DNA of 64,000 nt from Dyadobacter sp. LHD-138 (lineage in GTDB: Bacteria; Bacteroidota; Bacteroidia; Cytophagales; Spirosomataceae). Location of the stretch: positions 248,001 to 312,000 of the forward strand of contig NZ_JAVFVU010000003.1 in NCBI RefSeq assembly GCF_030929615.1. The letters run 5' to 3'. The notes below the pieces were generated by a model. That model did no database searches. It was not told where the DNA came from and saw only the letters and a program-made list of their open reading frames with translations. This document shows, in pieces, positions 63,137-64,000 of this stretch (positions within the stretch are counted from its first letter, which is position 1; the number at the start of each line of letters is the position of its first letter). The translations under genes were made by a program, and so were the position numbers.

Positions 63137-63760
63137 AACGCAAACAGCGAGAAGGGCGAACCTGCTAATTTCAAGTACCCGTTACTCAAGTATTTATCCG
63201 AGGAATTTCAAGGGAGCTTTTTTCAAAATGAGCTGACCTGTCTGAACCGGATGCTGGTCCTTTACCACAACCGGTATAGCTTCTCGATTGATGACAGCAC
63301 GGCGGACTACCTGGATGATTTTGAAAGATACCTTCAAAGACCTTTAAACTTTCGGTATCTACCTCCCGCAAAAAGACAGCAGATCAACCTGATCCGCAAC
63401 CGGGTCCTATATCTGCTGGAAAACAACCGTCCAATCTTCGAGCAGCTACCCACCCGAAAGGATTACAGCGCTTTCGAAGCCAAACAGGAAACGATTCTGA
63501 AAATCTACCAATGGCTTCAAACCCTGTCACATGAGCCGGCGGCGAAGAGTGGAATTGATATCAACCAATGGAAGCTGGACCTAAAATCACAGTTCGGGCA
63601 ACTGCTGTTAAAATCTGAATCTGCTGCACCGGAATTATCGACTATATCAATTAAATACAACTTGTCCCTTTTCTCCGTTACGCAAGTCGCTTCACTATTT
63701 TCTCGGATCTTTTCGGTGAGAAGTTGCAAAGTAGCCGTCTTCAATGGTTCCATATTTTAG
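63137..63760 (+). CDS. hypothetical protein fragment, no clear start
   Basis: The frame is open from just after a stop at 63136 to TAG at 63760. The first ATG is at 63251 (169 aa), but the codons before it also read like protein (NFKYPLLKYLSEEFQGSFFQNELTCLNRMLVLYHNRYSF), so the gene has probably lost its 5' end. The product is helical and charged (FERYLQRPLNFRYLPPAKRQQINLIRNRVLYLLENNRPIF and EAKQETILKIYQWLQTL). The last 40 residues differ in character, which may mean a frameshift near 63630. Family not recognised. Confidence 0.45.
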   Translation, partial: NANSEKGEPANFKYPLLKYLSEEFQGSFFQNELTCLNRMLVLYHNRYSFSIDDSTADYLDDFERYLQRPLNFRYLPPAKRQQINLIRNRVLYLLENNRPIFEQLPTRKDYSAFEAKQETILKIYQWLQTLSHEPAAKSGIDINQWKLDLKSQFGQLLLKSESAAPELSTISIKYNLSLFSVTQVASLFSRIFSVRSCKVAVFNGSIF

Positions 63761-63781
63761 CCCCAATAATCTAATGAATTG

Positions 63782-63998
63782 TTAGTTAGGAATTTTTACT
63801 TCGATCATTTTTCGAGATTTACCAAAGCGGATACCGCCATATTCAAGCTTCTCCATTCACAGATAAGCTATGATATTTATGTTTGTTTAAATTAACTTTA
63901 ACCCTAAAATAGCAATCCCCACCATCATTCGCTTCTATCAATCGGTATTTATATTCGTTCAGTCTATATTTTTCCTTCCACCCACAATTCACCCCTAC
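63782..63998 (-). CDS. 3' end of an unknown minus-strand gene, possibly frameshifted
   Basis: From the right edge a minus-strand frame runs 51 codons to TGA at 63843 (WKEKYRLNEYKYRLIEANDG, then CYFRVKVNLNKHKYHSLSVN). A second short frame starts with ATG at 63856, overlaps the first by 14 bp and runs to TAA at 63782 (MEKLEYGGIRFGKSRKMIEV, then KIPN). Both look like genuine protein. Either a 24-aa gene overlaps the end of a larger one, or one gene has suffered a frameshift. The start is outside the window. Confidence 0.45.
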
Positions 63999-64000
63999 TT

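Noticed and set aside
1-64000. tRNA, rRNA or riboswitch genes
   Set aside because: I looked for tRNA-like cloverleaf ends and known riboswitch-like conserved cores in the intergenic regions and saw none that I could support.

Overview
The window comes from a Gram-negative bacterium of the phylum Bacteroidota, most likely the Cytophagales (a Dyadobacter- or Spirosoma-like member of Spirosomataceae). The evidence is three SusC/SusD pairs, an ECF sigma/FecR pair, lipoproteins with SusD-type lipoboxes, AT-rich start contexts without Shine-Dalgarno sequences, and TAnnTTTG-like promoter boxes. The species assignment is an inference from gene content only.

Layout. 1-2948: DUF3302 protein (5' cut by the window edge), HlyD-type membrane fusion protein and outer-membrane factor. 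3100-5206: small membrane protein, TraB/GumN protein and a lipoprotein remnant. 5706-12828: SusC-SusD-GDPD-phosphodiesterase operon that looks built for phosphodiester substrates. 13099-23922 (minus): ECF sigma and FecR anti-sigma, then SusC (with STN domain), SusD, a DUF1549/DUF1553 c-type-haem lipoprotein and a DUF1501 protein. 24340-28769: DUF5694 protein, DUF6807 (PmoA-like) protein, exported Gfo/Idh/MocA oxidoreductase and a broken DUF1537 sugar kinase gene. 29057-47840: a carbohydrate locus with two exported oxidoreductases, SusC/SusD, a tandem alpha/beta-hydrolase, an MFS sugar permease, NagB, an exported DegT-type aminotransferase, a beta-propeller protein, a LacI-family regulator and a ceramidase-domain protein. 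The locus contains no recognisable glycoside hydrolase. Related palindromic operators (CGGGTACGTACCCG and GTTAACGTACACG types) stand in front of several of its promoters and tie it to the LacI regulator at 45117-46181.

47866-48582 is an IS982-family remnant with terminal inverted repeats. It lies 25 bp from a large type I-B CRISPR array (48608-52914; I count 66 repeats and 65 spacers) and its cas operon (cas2, cas1, cas4, cas3, cas5, cas7, cas8b and cas6, all on the minus strand). Array and cas genes face the same way, with the leader between cas2 and the array.

The most interesting signal is the cas6-cas8b intergenic region (61620-61861). On the plus strand it carries the 3' end of a CRISPR repeat (including the 8-nt crRNA handle), a short spacer, a degenerate second repeat and an intrinsic terminator: a solitary mini-CRISPR. 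Its spacer matches a site overlapping the candidate -7 promoter element of the cas operon at 13 of the first 16 positions, with positions 1-5 and 7-8 all matching. This is the architecture of a cas-regulating, crRNA-like RNA (CreR/CreA type). Just downstream, an unannotated 47-aa CxxC/CxxC zinc-ribbon ORF overlaps the start of cas8b. The right end (63137-64000) holds gene fragments I cannot name.
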